NCBI RefSeq assembly: GCF_028765575.1
Contig: NZ_JARACO010000018.1
Location: forward strand, 1-64,000
Length of the DNA: 64,000 nucleotides
Direction of reading: 5' to 3'
DNA from: Aliivibrio sp. S3MY1
GTDB taxonomy: Bacteria; Pseudomonadota; Gammaproteobacteria; Enterobacterales; Vibrionaceae
The notes beneath the pieces were generated by a model. The model ran no database searches and was not told where the DNA came from. It saw nothing but the letters and a program-made list of their open reading frames with translations. Shown in pieces: positions 51,060 to 59,804 of the stretch; position 1 is the stretch's first letter; each line of letters opens with the position of its first letter. Both the position numbers and the translations under genes were made by a program.

Positions 51060-52028
51060 TTGCAGATAGGTAAATATACATTAAACAACAATCTTATCGT
51101 TGCCCCTATGGCAGGTGTAACTGATAGGCCCTTTCGTGAGTTGTGTATGCGTTACGGCGCAGGCATGGCTGTAAGCGAAATGATGTCTTCTAATCCAAAA
51201 CTGTGGAAAACATCTAAGTCCCAAAATCGCATGGTACATGAAGGTGAATCTGGTATTCGCTCAGTACAAATTGCAGGGGCAGATCCAAAGTTAATGGCGG
51301 AAGCAGCGCAACACTGTGTTGAAACTGGTGCGCAAATCATCGATATCAATATGGGATGCCCTGCTAAAAAAGTGAATAAGAAGCTTGCAGGCTCAGCGCT
51401 TCTACAACGACCAGATTTGATTGAAGAGATCTTACTGGCTGTGGTGAATGCTGTTGATGTTCCTGTTACTCTGAAAACGCGCACAGGCTGGGATCCAGAC
51501 AATAGAAACTGTGTTCAGGTTGCAAAAATGGCAGAACAGTGTGGCATTCAAGCGTTAGCCCTTCATGGGAGAACTAGAGCTTGTATGTACAAAGGTGATG
51601 CTGAGTACGACAACATTAAAGCGGTAAAAGAAGCGATTTCTATTCCGGTTATAGCGAACGGTGATATCGACTCACCGGAGAAGGCTCGCTTTGTGCTTGA
51701 TTACACAGGCGCAGACGCTTTAATGATCGGCCGTCCTGCACAAGGTAGGCCATGGATTTTTCAAGAAATCCAACATTATTTAGAAACGGGCGAGCTTATG
51801 CCACCTCTTCCAATTGAAGAAGTGAAGGCCACTTTACTTGGCCATGTTCATGCGCTTCACCTATTTTATGGTGAGTTTTTAGGCCCTCGCATTGCTCGTA
51901 AGCATGTGGGTTGGTACTTAAAAGAGCATGAGCAAGCAAATGAGTTCCGCCGCAGCTTTAACGCGATAGAGGACGCTTCACAGCAACTCCGTCAGCTTGA
52001 AAGCTATTTCGACCACGTTGCATCATAA
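51060..52028 (+). CDS. dusB: tRNA-dihydrouridine synthase B
   Basis: FMN enzyme reducing uridine to dihydrouridine in the D-loop of tRNA. The 322-aa protein matches E. coli DusB (321 aa) from [21 protein letters not shown] at the start. It has the catalytic Cys in [20 protein letters not shown] near residues 93-112 and [11 protein letters not shown] chose TTG 51060 because GGA lies 5 nt upstream and the extra upstream residues in the open frame overlap the promoter. It is cotranscribed with fis, as in E. coli. Confidence 0.95.
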   Translation: MQIGKYTLNNNLIVAPMAGVTDRPFRELCMRYGAGMAVSEMMSSNPKLWKTSKSQNRMVHEGESGIRSVQIAGADPKLMAEAAQHCVETGAQIIDINMGCPAKKVNKKLAGSALLQRPDLIEEILLAVVNAVDVPVTLKTRTGWDPDNRNCVQVAKMAEQCGIQALALHGRTRACMYKGDAEYDNIKAVKEAISIPVIANGDIDSPEKARFVLDYTGADALMIGRPAQGRPWIFQEIQHYLETGELMPPLPIEEVKATLLGHVHALHLFYGEFLGPRIARKHVGWYLKEHEQANEFRRSFNAIEDASQQLRQLESYFDHVAS

Positions 52029-52050
52029 TAACAGAAGAGCTAAACAGAAT

Positions 52051-52347
52051 ATGTTCGATCAATCTATGACTTCAGAAGCATTAACAGTTACAACAGTTAC
52101 AGCACAAGACCAAATTACTCAGAAACCACTACGTGACTCTGTTAAGGCTTCGCTGAAAAACTACTTAGGCCAATTAAACGGTCAAGAAGTTAACGACTTA
52201 TATGAATTAGTATTAGCTGAAGTAGAGCAACCTCTACTAGACATGATCATGCAGCATACTCGCGGCAACCAAACAAAAGCAGCAAACATGATGGGTATCA
52301 ACCGTGGTACGCTTCGCAAAAAACTTAAAAAATACGGCATGAACTAA
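52051..52347 (+). CDS. fis: nucleoid-associated protein Fis
   Basis: A growth-phase-dependent DNA-bending protein acting on rRNA promoters, recombination and chromosome structure. The 98-aa protein has the exact Fis length. The conserved C-terminus includes [29 protein letters not shown] (helix-turn-helix). ATG 52051 ([10 protein letters not shown]) is the family start; the longer frame from 51997 overlaps dusB. Confidence 0.98.
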   Translation: MFDQSMTSEALTVTTVTAQDQITQKPLRDSVKASLKNYLGQLNGQEVNDLYELVLAEVEQPLLDMIMQHTRGNQTKAANMMGINRGTLRKKLKKYGMN

Positions 52348-52367
52348 TCAAGCCTTATTGAAAATTC

Positions 52368-52402
52368 AAAGCAGTGTTAAGCAATTAACGCTGCTTTTTT
52401 TA
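52368..52402 (+). terminator. dusB-fis terminator
   Basis: AGCAGTGTTAA (52370-52380) pairs with TTAACGCTGCT (52385-52395) with one wobble, then a T-run. Confidence 0.8.
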
Positions 52403-52447
52403 TACCGAAAATAAACACATTCATGCATTTCTACGGACAATAGGTAT

Positions 52448-52486
52448 AAAAAAGCCGATACTGCATTTCTGCAATATCGGTTTTTA
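52448..52486 (-). terminator. terminator of the coiled-coil gene
   Basis: On the minus strand CCGATATTGCA pairs with TGCAGTATCGG around GAAA (one wobble), then CTTTTTTA. Confidence 0.7.
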
Positions 52487-52499
52487 AATCTCTTACCTA

Positions 52500-52808
52500 C
52501 TATGGCGGCCAAGCTCTTTTCTTACCACCACCAGCGCCAGCACCAGAGCGAATAAGCTCGACTGCTTTTGCTGTTTTCTCTTCAATTCCTTTCAAACGCT
52601 CATCAAGTTCACTTAAATCAGCTGAGGCTCCTGCTGTACTCGCTCCTTGAGCACCTCCACTATCAATCATTTTCGCGATCTTAGCGTTTTGAGCTTCAAT
52701 ACGCTTAATGCGAGCATCAAGCTCCATTACTGCTTTGCCTTGCTCACTGATTTTTTTATCGATAACTTTCAGAGCGGAAAGCAATTTCATTACGTATTGT
52801 TTTTCCAT
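52500..52808 (-). CDS. small coiled-coil protein of unknown function
   Basis: I do not recognise this 102-aa protein. Residues 1-50 are strongly heptad-like (KLLSALKVIDKKISEQGKAVMELDARIKRIEAQNAKIAKMI), then a Gly/Ala/Ser linker (51-65), a second short helix (LSELDERLKGIEEKTAKAVELI, about 66-87) and a Gly-rich tail ending KKRAWPP. There is no signal peptide or membrane helix. A clear terminator downstream supports a real gene. It lies between fis and zntR on the minus strand with no visible partner. Confidence 0.7.
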   Translation of the reverse strand: MEKQYVMKLLSALKVIDKKISEQGKAVMELDARIKRIEAQNAKIAKMIDSGGAQGASTAGASADLSELDERLKGIEEKTAKAVELIRSGAGAGGGKKRAWPP

Positions 52809-52897
52809 TAATTGGCTCTCACCTAATTTTTGCTCGTATTCTTATATATTATATATCGACCATTTTATCAGCATCTTTAATAAACTGTCATAATAAA

Positions 52898-53323
52898 TTA
52901 CGCTTTTTTCTCTTCTAAATCAGCCAATGCGGAAAGAATGGAACAATGCGAGGCATCATCATCAATATGACCACAACATGCATCATTAATGCTTTTTAAT
53001 GCGCTGCGTATATCCGTTAGCTGTGCAATCTTCTCATCTATAATCGTTAACTTCGTTTGTGTAATGGATTTAACTTCTGCACAACTGTGTTTGGTTGCCT
53101 CTAAACGAATCGCAAGCAACTCTTTAATCTCATCAAGAGTTAGACCTAATTGCTTTGCTTTTAAAATAAAACGGATTTGTACTAGGTTTTCTTCATTATA
53201 AAGACGATAACCACTAGCACTTCTTCCCGACGGAATGAGTAATCCATTTTTTTCATAAAAACGTAATGTATCACTGGTTACATTACAGTGTTTTGCCAAT
53301 TCACCAATTAAATACATTTTCAT
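52898..53323 (-). CDS. zntR: Zn(II)-responsive MerR-family regulator ZntR
   Basis: A 141-aa MerR-type regulator, similar to E. coli ZntR, which activates the zinc exporter gene zntA by DNA distortion. It has the N-terminal HTH (YLIGELAKHCNVTSDTLRFYEKNGLL), a dimerisation helix, and the zinc cysteines: Cys in HSCAEVK near residue 80, the ACCGH pair near 115-116 and HCSIL near 126. These match ZntR rather than CueR or MerR. zntA is not in the window. The start may be ATG 53323 or 53317. Confidence 0.9.
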   Translation of the reverse strand: MKMYLIGELAKHCNVTSDTLRFYEKNGLLIPSGRSASGYRLYNEENLVQIRFILKAKQLGLTLDEIKELLAIRLEATKHSCAEVKSITQTKLTIIDEKIAQLTDIRSALKSINDACCGHIDDDASHCSILSALADLEEKKA

Positions 53324-53393
53324 TAACTCTAATCCCTCTTTGTTAGAGCCTATTTTGATTCTTTTTTAATAAAAAGGGCATCTTTTTTTGAGA

Positions 53394-53409
53394 ATGCAAT
53401 CGATTGCGG
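53394..53409. promoter_or_regulatory. PurR operator of purHD
   Basis: ATGCAATCGATTGCGG matches 15 of 16 positions of the PurR pattern ANGCAANCGNTTNCNT. It lies about 193 bp before purH, with a -10-like TAGAAT at 53433-53438 just after. purHD is a known PurR target in gammaproteobacteria. Confidence 0.75.
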
Positions 53410-53601
53410 AAGCTTTTTTGTTTAAGTTTAGTTAGAATATGTGCCATTACGTTGATCTGATGTTTCGCGCTTAACTCTTTATTAGGGTATTTCCCAAAAC
53501 TGGCCAATTGCTGTTTGTTGTCTTTATCATTAAGCATGACAAACAGAACAAGTTCATTTTTGGCAAAAATCCTAACTTAATTCTAAAGGAAGAAAGTAGC
53601 A

Positions 53602-55194
53602 ATGAATAACCCACGTCCGATCCGTCGCGCGCTAATTAGCGTATCTGATAAAACTGGTATTGTAGAATTTGCTCAAGCACTGACTGAACGTGGTGTTGAT
53701 ATTTTATCTACTGGCGGCACAGCTCGCCTGCTGGCAGAAAAAAATATCCCTGTAACAGAAGTCTCTGATTACACAGGCTTCCCTGAAATGATGGATGGCC
53801 GCGTTAAAACTCTTCATCCTAAAGTTCATGGTGGTGTTCTTGGTCGTCGCGGTCAAGATGATGACATCATGACTCAACATGGTATCAACCCAATCGATAT
53901 TGTTGTTGTTAACCTTTATCCATTCGCTGAAACCGTAGCAAAAGAAGGCTGTACGTTAGCTGATGCTGTTGAGAACATCGATATCGGTGGTCCAACAATG
54001 GTTCGCTCTGCGGCTAAAAACCATAAAGACGTCACTATTGTCGTTAATGCTCACGATTACGATCGCGTAATTTCTGAAATGGACGCTAACGACAAATCAT
54101 TGACTCAAGCAACGCGTTTTGACCTTGCGATTGCAGCATTTGAGCACACCGCTTCTTACGATGGCATGATCGCTAACTACTTCGGTACTATGGTTCCTAG
54201 CTATGGTGAGAATAAAGAAGGCGATAACGAATCTAAATTCCCTCGTACCTTCAACCAACAGTTCAAGAAAAAACAAGACATGCGCTACGGTGAGAACAGT
54301 CATCAAGCTGCTGCATTCTATGTTGAAGCAAATCCTGAAGAAGCATCAGTATCAACGGCTCGTCAGATCCAAGGTAAAGCGCTTTCTTACAACAACATTG
54401 CAGATACAGATGCCGCTCTAGAGTGTGTGAAAGAGTTCGACGAACCTGCATGTGTTATCGTTAAACACGCAAATCCATGTGGTGTTGCCCTAGGTAAAGA
54501 TATTCTTGAAGCTTATGACCGCGCTTTCAAAACAGATCCAACCTCTGCATTTGGCGGCATCATCGCATTTAACCGTGAACTAGATGCAGCAACAGCAACA
54601 GCAATTACTGAGCGTCAATTCGTTGAAGTTATCATTGCTCCTTCTGTTTCTGCTGAAGCAATTGAAATCGTAGCCGCTAAGAAAAACCTTCGCCTACTTG
54701 AATGTGGTGAGTGGACGACGAAAACAACTGGCTTTGACGTGAAACGAGTTAACGGCGGTTTACTAGTTCAAGATCGCGACCAAGGCATGGTATCTGAAGA
54801 TGATCTTAAAGTGGTTTCGAAACGCCAACCAACAGCTGAAGAGCTAAAAGATGCCCTATTCTGCTGGAAAGTAGCAAAATACGTTAAATCTAACGCGATT
54901 GTTTACTCTAAAGGTGACATGACTATCGGTGTTGGCGCAGGCCAAATGAGCCGTGTTTACTCTGCAAAAATCGCTGGCATTAAAGCCGCAGACGAAGGTC
55001 TTGTGGTTGAAGGCTGTGCAATGGCATCGGATGCGTTCTTCCCATTCCGTGACGGTATTGATGCCGCAGCAGAAGCGGGGATTAAGTGTGTTATTCAACC
55101 CGGTGGCTCTATGCGTGATGACGAAGTTATTGCGGCAGCAGACGAACATGGTATGGCGATGATCTTTACCGGTATGCGTCACTTCCGTCACTAG
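53602..55194 (+). CDS. purH: bifunctional AICAR formyltransferase/IMP cyclohydrolase
   Basis: Performs the last two steps of IMP synthesis. The 530-aa protein has the N-terminal IMP cyclohydrolase (MGS-like) domain with STGGTARLL and [16 protein letters not shown], and the C-terminal transformylase with KHANPCGVA (catalytic Lys-His near 286-287) and the end [32 protein letters not shown] lies upstream of the ATG. purD follows after a 177-bp gap with palindromes. Confidence 0.98.
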   Translation: MNNPRPIRRALISVSDKTGIVEFAQALTERGVDILSTGGTARLLAEKNIPVTEVSDYTGFPEMMDGRVKTLHPKVHGGVLGRRGQDDDIMTQHGINPIDIVVVNLYPFAETVAKEGCTLADAVENIDIGGPTMVRSAAKNHKDVTIVVNAHDYDRVISEMDANDKSLTQATRFDLAIAAFEHTASYDGMIANYFGTMVPSYGENKEGDNESKFPRTFNQQFKKKQDMRYGENSHQAAAFYVEANPEEASVSTARQIQGKALSYNNIADTDAALECVKEFDEPACVIVKHANPCGVALGKDILEAYDRAFKTDPTSAFGGIIAFNRELDAATATAITERQFVEVIIAPSVSAEAIEIVAAKKNLRLLECGEWTTKTTGFDVKRVNGGLLVQDRDQGMVSEDDLKVVSKRQPTAEELKDALFCWKVAKYVKSNAIVYSKGDMTIGVGAGQMSRVYSAKIAGIKAADEGLVVEGCAMASDAFFPFRDGIDAAAEAGIKCVIQPGGSMRDDEVIAAADEHGMAMIFTGMRHFRH

Positions 55195-55207
55195 GAAGGA
55201 CAGTAAC

Positions 55208-55294
55208 GAGAGCGCTTCGCTTCTAGAAACTAGAACGCTGCGCTCCTATAAGAGCAAAAAAGAGCACTCTGTAAGCTTAATATTGCTCTTATAG
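55208..55294. repeat. nested palindromes between purH and purD
   Basis: Two inverted repeats follow each other. The first pairs GAGCGC (55210-55215) with GCGCTC (55240-55245) and, inside it, TTCTAG (55221-55226) with CTAGAA (55230-55235). The second is a perfect 11-bp repeat, CTATAAGAGCA (55246-55256) with TGCTCTTATAG (55284-55294). They look like a dispersed REP/BIME-type element rather than a terminator, since no U-tract follows. They could protect purH mRNA or tune purD. Confidence 0.65.
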
Positions 55295-55371
55295 TTTCTC
55301 GCACACTGAACTTTGTATTCACCGATTTATATAATTTAGCCCCATTACAAGATGGTATTAAGGATTAAAAC

Positions 55372-56664
55372 ATGAACGTATTGATCATCGGCGCAGGCGG
55401 TAGAGAGCATGCTTTAGGCTGGAAAGCGGCACAAAACCCAAACGTTGAAACGGTATTTATCGCTCCAGGTAATGCAGGTACAGCACTTGAACCAAAATTA
55501 GAAAACGTGGCGATTGATGTTGAAGACATTACTGCTCTTGTTGCGTTTGCTAAAGAAAAAGAAATTGAACTGACTATCGTTGGTCCTGAAGGCCCATTAG
55601 TGATTGGGGTGGTAGATGCATTCCGTGAAGCAGGATTACCTATCTTTGGCCCTACGAAAGCGGCAGCACAACTAGAAGGCTCTAAAGCGTTTACTAAAGA
55701 CTTTTTAGCTCGTCATGATATTCCAACTGGCTACTACGCTAACTTCACTGAAATTGAGCCTGCATTAGCTTATGTTCGTGAACAAGGTGCGCCGATTGTC
55801 GTTAAAGCCGATGGTCTTGCTGCTGGTAAAGGCGTTATTGTTGCAATGACGCTTGAAGAAGCAGAAGACGCAATCAAAGACATGCTTTCTGGTAACGTTT
55901 TTGGTGACGCGGGTAGCCGCGTTGTTATTGAAGAGTTTTTAGAAGGCGAAGAAGCAAGCTTTATCGTTATGGTTGATGGCACAAGTGTTCTACCGATGGC
56001 AACAAGCCAAGATCATAAGCGTGTAGGCAATAAAGACACTGGCCCTAATACCGGTGGAATGGGTGCATATTCTCCAGCGCCTGTTGTTACTCCTGAAATC
56101 CATAATCGTATTCTAGAAGAAGTTATCTACCCTACTGTACGTGGAATGGATGCTGAAGGCGCGCCTTACACTGGATTTTTATATGCAGGTTTGATGATTG
56201 ATGCTGATGGCACGCCAAATGTTATCGAATATAATTGTCGCTTTGGTGATCCAGAAACACAACCGATCATGATGCGTATGAAGTCAGATCTTGTTGAACT
56301 ATGCCTAATGGCGATTGATGAGAAACTGGATGACGCTGAATCTAAGTGGGATCCTCGCGCTTCTATCGGTGTGGTTCTTGCTGCTGGTGGTTACCCTTCA
56401 GATTACGCAAAAGGAGATATCATCTCTCTTCCAACCACTGAAGTTGAAGGCCAGAAAGTATTTCATGCTGGTACAAAAAACAACGATGCTGGTGAGGTAG
56501 TGACAAATGGCGGACGTGTATTATGTGCAACTGCATTAGGTAATACCGTCTTAGAAGCTCAGGAACGTGCATATGAGCTTACAAAGCAAGTTAGTTGGAA
56601 TGGCATGTTCCATCGCAATGACATTGGTTACCGTGCCATTGCTCGCGAATTAGAGAGCAAATAA
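55372..56664 (+). CDS. purD: phosphoribosylamine--glycine ligase
   Basis: Second step of purine synthesis (GAR synthetase), an ATP-grasp ligase. The 430-aa protein has the N-terminal MNVLIIGAGGREHALGWK, the ATP-grasp KADGLAAGKGVIVA near residues 143-156, and MGAYSPAPVV and FGDPETQPIMMR near 231-296. AAGGA lies before the ATG. In E. coli it is cotranscribed with purH; the gap here is longer. Confidence 0.98.
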   Translation: MNVLIIGAGGREHALGWKAAQNPNVETVFIAPGNAGTALEPKLENVAIDVEDITALVAFAKEKEIELTIVGPEGPLVIGVVDAFREAGLPIFGPTKAAAQLEGSKAFTKDFLARHDIPTGYYANFTEIEPALAYVREQGAPIVVKADGLAAGKGVIVAMTLEEAEDAIKDMLSGNVFGDAGSRVVIEEFLEGEEASFIVMVDGTSVLPMATSQDHKRVGNKDTGPNTGGMGAYSPAPVVTPEIHNRILEEVIYPTVRGMDAEGAPYTGFLYAGLMIDADGTPNVIEYNCRFGDPETQPIMMRMKSDLVELCLMAIDEKLDDAESKWDPRASIGVVLAAGGYPSDYAKGDIISLPTTEVEGQKVFHAGTKNNDAGEVVTNGGRVLCATALGNTVLEAQERAYELTKQVSWNGMFHRNDIGYRAIARELESK

Positions 56665-56685
56665 ACATTATTTTGCTACAAATAG

Positions 56686-56717
56686 AAAAAAGGCGCTGAT
56701 GATAGCGCCTTTTTTAT
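56686..56717 (+). terminator. purD terminator
   Basis: AGGCGCT (56691-56697) pairs with AGCGCCT (56704-56710), A-run before and T-run after. Confidence 0.8.
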
Positions 56718-56740
56718 TGTTCAATAATCGACAACTGGTA

Positions 56741-57445
56741 TTAATCTTCAATAAGATTTGGGCGTTCTACACACTTATAACTGTCATCGGTTAATAACAA
56801 TAACTCCGACATTTTTAAGATTTTCTTATCTCGATTTTTCTCTTCACCTAAAAACGAAATAAAACTGTCTAGACCAGATAATCGCGCGACGACAAAATTC
56901 GGCAAAATTTTATTAAATTCTAATTGATCGTATTGCTTACCATCACAAGAGTAAAATGTTTCACCATCCCATTCACCTTGAAATAAAGCGATGCCTTCTT
57001 TATCAAAATTTTCTACATTTGTGATTAAATATTTAGATTGCTCTTGAAATTGAGCGAGTTGGTTTGGCATTAATGGAAATATACGACTATCTTTACGATA
57101 GCGTTGATACACCGCCTCTCCATTGCCATTATAACGAACGTGCATCATGTAAGGAATGAGGTCGTCAGTATTATCTAGCATCTCACCTTCACGAACGGCT
57201 TCGACTAATACGTTCTTTTCCCAGCGATAAGTTGTTTTATACCAACCATAATCACCCATGGTAACGTAATCTGATGCAGTAAGGGGCTGTTGTAGTCGAC
57301 GTGTATACCAATAGTAACTGGTTGCATCACCTTGGATTTGACCACCCGTTAATGTGATTGATTTAATGCGTTGCTCATCCGATGGAATTGATGAACAGCC
57401 AAAAAGAAATGCAGAGAGAAGTAAGGTAGATAGAATGCGCTTCAT
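56741..57445 (-). CDS. yjaH: DUF1481 lipoprotein YjaH
   Basis: A 234-aa predicted lipoprotein of unknown function. A lipobox (LFGC, Cys at residue 17) ends a short signal peptide; Ser at +2 suggests outer-membrane sorting. The rest matches the DUF1481 family as I recall it from E. coli YjaH, which also lies next to hupA. The start codon directly follows the T-run of the hupA terminator, so no ribosome-binding site can be seen. Confidence 0.85.
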   Translation of the reverse strand: MKRILSTLLLSAFLFGCSSIPSDEQRIKSITLTGGQIQGDATSYYWYTRRLQQPLTASDYVTMGDYGWYKTTYRWEKNVLVEAVREGEMLDNTDDLIPYMMHVRYNGNGEAVYQRYRKDSRIFPLMPNQLAQFQEQSKYLITNVENFDKEGIALFQGEWDGETFYSCDGKQYDQLEFNKILPNFVVARLSGLDSFISFLGEEKNRDKKILKMSELLLLTDDSYKCVERPNLIED

Positions 57446-57475
57446 AAAAATGCCGAGTTAAGGGTTAACTCGGCA
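57446..57475 (-). terminator. hupA terminator abutting the yjaH start
   Basis: TGCCGAGTTAA pairs perfectly with TTAACTCGGCA (57465-57475 with 57451-57461, loop 57462-57464), then TTTTT at 57446-57450 on the minus strand, directly followed by the yjaH ATG at 57445. Confidence 0.85.
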
Positions 57476-57484
57476 AAGTATATC

Positions 57485-57757
57485 TTAGTTCACTGATTCT
57501 TTCAGTGCTTTACCAGCAACAAATGCAGGAACATTAGCCGCTTTAATTTGAATCTCGTCACCAGTCTTAGGGTTACGACCAGTGCGTGCTGCACGATGGT
57601 TAACTTTAAAAGTACCAAAGCCGATAAGTTGAACCTGTTCGCCATCTTTAAGTGCGCCAGTTACGCCTTCTAGAGTCGCTTCAAGAGCTGCTTTTGCTTG
57701 TGCTTTTGATAGATCTGCTTTTTCAGCAATAGCATCAATTAACTGGGTTTTATTCAT
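57485..57757 (-). CDS. hupA: DNA-binding protein HU-alpha
   Basis: A histone-like dimer that bends and compacts DNA. The 90-aa protein is the exact HU length. The start [20 protein letters not shown] and the arm [24 protein letters not shown] identify it. The order hupA-yjaH, with yjaG and hemE nearby, favours HU-alpha (HupA) over HU-beta. AGGG lies before the ATG. Confidence 0.97.
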   Translation of the reverse strand: MNKTQLIDAIAEKADLSKAQAKAALEATLEGVTGALKDGEQVQLIGFGTFKVNHRAARTGRNPKTGDEIQIKAANVPAFVAGKALKESVN

Positions 57758-57978
57758 TAGGGTTTCCCTTCTATATTTTTTGAAATCTTGCTCACTCTAA
57801 TGCATAAAGACCCCATCTGGCAAAGGTTTGTCACGCTTCTTGCTACAGAATGCGCGTTCTTTAGGCACAAACTGAGTAACGTCTCACAAATTGTTACTAT
57901 TTTTCACTTATGAGTCATTGTATTTTAGTCAATCAGTACCCATTTTATAAGGGCTTGCTTACTTTTTTGAGATTAATA

Positions 57979-59040
57979 ATGTTTATTTTATCCATCTATA
58001 TCGCCATTTCTATTAGTGTATCTTTCATTTGTTCTGTTCTTGAGGCTATTTTACTTAGTATTAGCCCAAGTTATTTAGCACAAATGCGTCAGGAAAATCA
58101 CCCTTCTGCAGAAAGATTAACGAAACTTAAAAATAATGTAGATCGCCCTTTAGCGTCTATTTTAACACTAAATACTATCGCCCATACTGCGGGTGCTGCT
58201 GCATCTGGTGCTCAGGCCTCTATTGTTTTTGGTAGTGAATGGTTAGGCGTATTCTCAGCGTTTTTAACGTTCGCTATCCTATTATTCTCAGAGATCGTAC
58301 CTAAAACGATTGGTGCAACTTACTGGCGTCAATTGGCTCCAATGGCAGCAAGAATGCTTTATTGGATGGTTCTATTGCTGAGTCCTGTTGTTTGGGCTTC
58401 AGAACAACTAACAAAACGTTTAGCTCGTGGTCACCAAGCTCCAAAGTTAAGAGATGAAATTGCAGCAATGGCAACACTTGCAAAAGAAAATGGTGAGTTT
58501 GCAGAAGGCGAATCAAAAATATTAACTAATATTTTAAATATTAAAGATATTCCGGTGACGCAGATAATGACCCCAAGAACCGTATTATTTCGCGTTAATG
58601 CAGAAATGACGGTTGAAGACTTTCTAAAAGAGCACATGAATACGCCATTCTCTCGTCCTTTAGTTTACAGCGAGGACAGCGACAATATCATAGGCTTTAC
58701 TCACCGCTTAGAATTGTTCTCTGCAATGCATGAAGGACAAGGAAAACGTCCTCTTGGCTCTATTATGCGTCCAATTCAGATTGTCATCAGTACATCAACC
58801 TTACCAAAGGCATTTGAACACTTGATGAAGCACAGAGCGCAGCTTGCTCTCGTCATTGATGAATATGGCACGGTTCAAGGTTTATTAACGCTAGAAGATA
58901 TCTTTGAATACATGGTTGGCGAAGAGATTATTGATGAAGCTGACAAAACAACAGATATGCAGCAACTTGCTCAACAACGTTGGACAAATTGGAAAACTAA
59001 ACACGGTGTTATTGATAATACAGATAAAGAAGAACACTAA
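57979..59040 (+). CDS. CNNM/CBS-domain membrane protein (CorB/HlyC-like)
   Basis: A 353-aa protein with a DUF21/CNNM membrane domain (about residues 1-180, three to four helices) and a CBS pair (about 200-325, with TPRTVLFRVNAEMTVEDFLKEH and LVIDEYGTVQGLLTLEDIFEYMVG). CNNM proteins are linked to Mg2+/Co2+ handling. The C-terminal CorC_HlyC domain of larger relatives is absent. I chose ATG 57979 with GAG upstream; the frame extends to 57910. It is divergent from hupA, with about 220 bp between the starts. The transported ion is not known. Confidence 0.83.
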   Translation: MFILSIYIAISISVSFICSVLEAILLSISPSYLAQMRQENHPSAERLTKLKNNVDRPLASILTLNTIAHTAGAAASGAQASIVFGSEWLGVFSAFLTFAILLFSEIVPKTIGATYWRQLAPMAARMLYWMVLLLSPVVWASEQLTKRLARGHQAPKLRDEIAAMATLAKENGEFAEGESKILTNILNIKDIPVTQIMTPRTVLFRVNAEMTVEDFLKEHMNTPFSRPLVYSEDSDNIIGFTHRLELFSAMHEGQGKRPLGSIMRPIQIVISTSTLPKAFEHLMKHRAQLALVIDEYGTVQGLLTLEDIFEYMVGEEIIDEADKTTDMQQLAQQRWTNWKTKHGVIDNTDKEEH

Positions 59041-59092
59041 GTAAATTCAAAAATACATATAAAGGTGTTAGCAAGCCCCTTTAGATAAAAAC

Positions 59093-59125
59093 AAAAAAAC
59101 CGATGAATTATCATCGGTTTTTTTA
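59093..59125. terminator. bidirectional terminator CNNM gene/yjaG
   Basis: CCGATGA (59100-59106) pairs with TCATCGG (59111-59117), loop ATTA, with flanking A and T runs. Confidence 0.85.
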
Positions 59126-59139
59126 TGCAAGTAAGAGTA

Positions 59140-59733
59140 TTAGTAGCTCAGTTCAAGCCCTATATTACTTACATTTTCATCTCGTAATTCTTGGCGTAAA
59201 TCTTTAATTAAATCGATATCACGCTCTTCTGCTTCACGAAGAGGACGGAAAATAGCCCACTGGACATCCCACTCTTCACAAATCACTTCAATTTCTTTTT
59301 GATTTTCGTCTGTTACTTCTTCACCTGTTTCAGCTTCAACTAATTGAGCAACGGTCATCACTGATAATTGACTGATCTTAAACATTGCCTCTTCTAATAC
59401 ATCACGATCTAAGATCCCGTGTAGGAACGTCGATAGCGCAACACACGCATCAATAGCAGGGTAAGTTAGGTAAATTGAGTCATCATCTAACTCAGGGATC
59501 ATTTCTTCTAGCTTTTCTAATTGACGTTCAAAATTAATCTTGGCATTTTTAACGGTCAATAGTTCCCAAATACTATCTAGTATCACGCGATAGGTTTGAG
59601 GCTCAGCAAAGCCTGTAGCTTCACAATAATGGGCATAGTTTGGATACATACGCTCACATAAAGAAGCCATAAAAGTAATTTGTTGCCATGGTTCAAACTT
59701 TTCTAAACGAACTTGGATAGGATTGCGTAACAT
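59140..59733 (-). CDS. yjaG: DUF416 protein YjaG
   Basis: A 197-aa cytosolic protein of unknown function, similar along its length to E. coli YjaG (FMASLCERMYPNYAHYC near residues 21-37, YPAIDACVALSTFLHG near 90-105, EEWDVQWAIFRPLREAEERDIDLIKDLR near 152-179). It lies in the hupA-hemE neighbourhood, as in E. coli. AGGATTGCG precedes no clear alternative start. Confidence 0.9.
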   Translation of the reverse strand: MLRNPIQVRLEKFEPWQQITFMASLCERMYPNYAHYCEATGFAEPQTYRVILDSIWELLTVKNAKINFERQLEKLEEMIPELDDDSIYLTYPAIDACVALSTFLHGILDRDVLEEAMFKISQLSVMTVAQLVEAETGEEVTDENQKEIEVICEEWDVQWAIFRPLREAEERDIDLIKDLRQELRDENVSNIGLELSY

Positions 59734-59804
59734 ATACGATTCTACACTATAAAAAAATGACGCTTTAAGTGTACTTGATAACCACGAATGACAAAAGGAA
59801 GGTT

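Noticed and set aside
53343-53537. 64-codon minus-strand frame between zntR and purH
   Set aside because: It contains the PurR operator and the -10 of purH, is basic and low in family-like features, and is better explained as a shadow in regulatory DNA. A small basic protein cannot be fully excluded.
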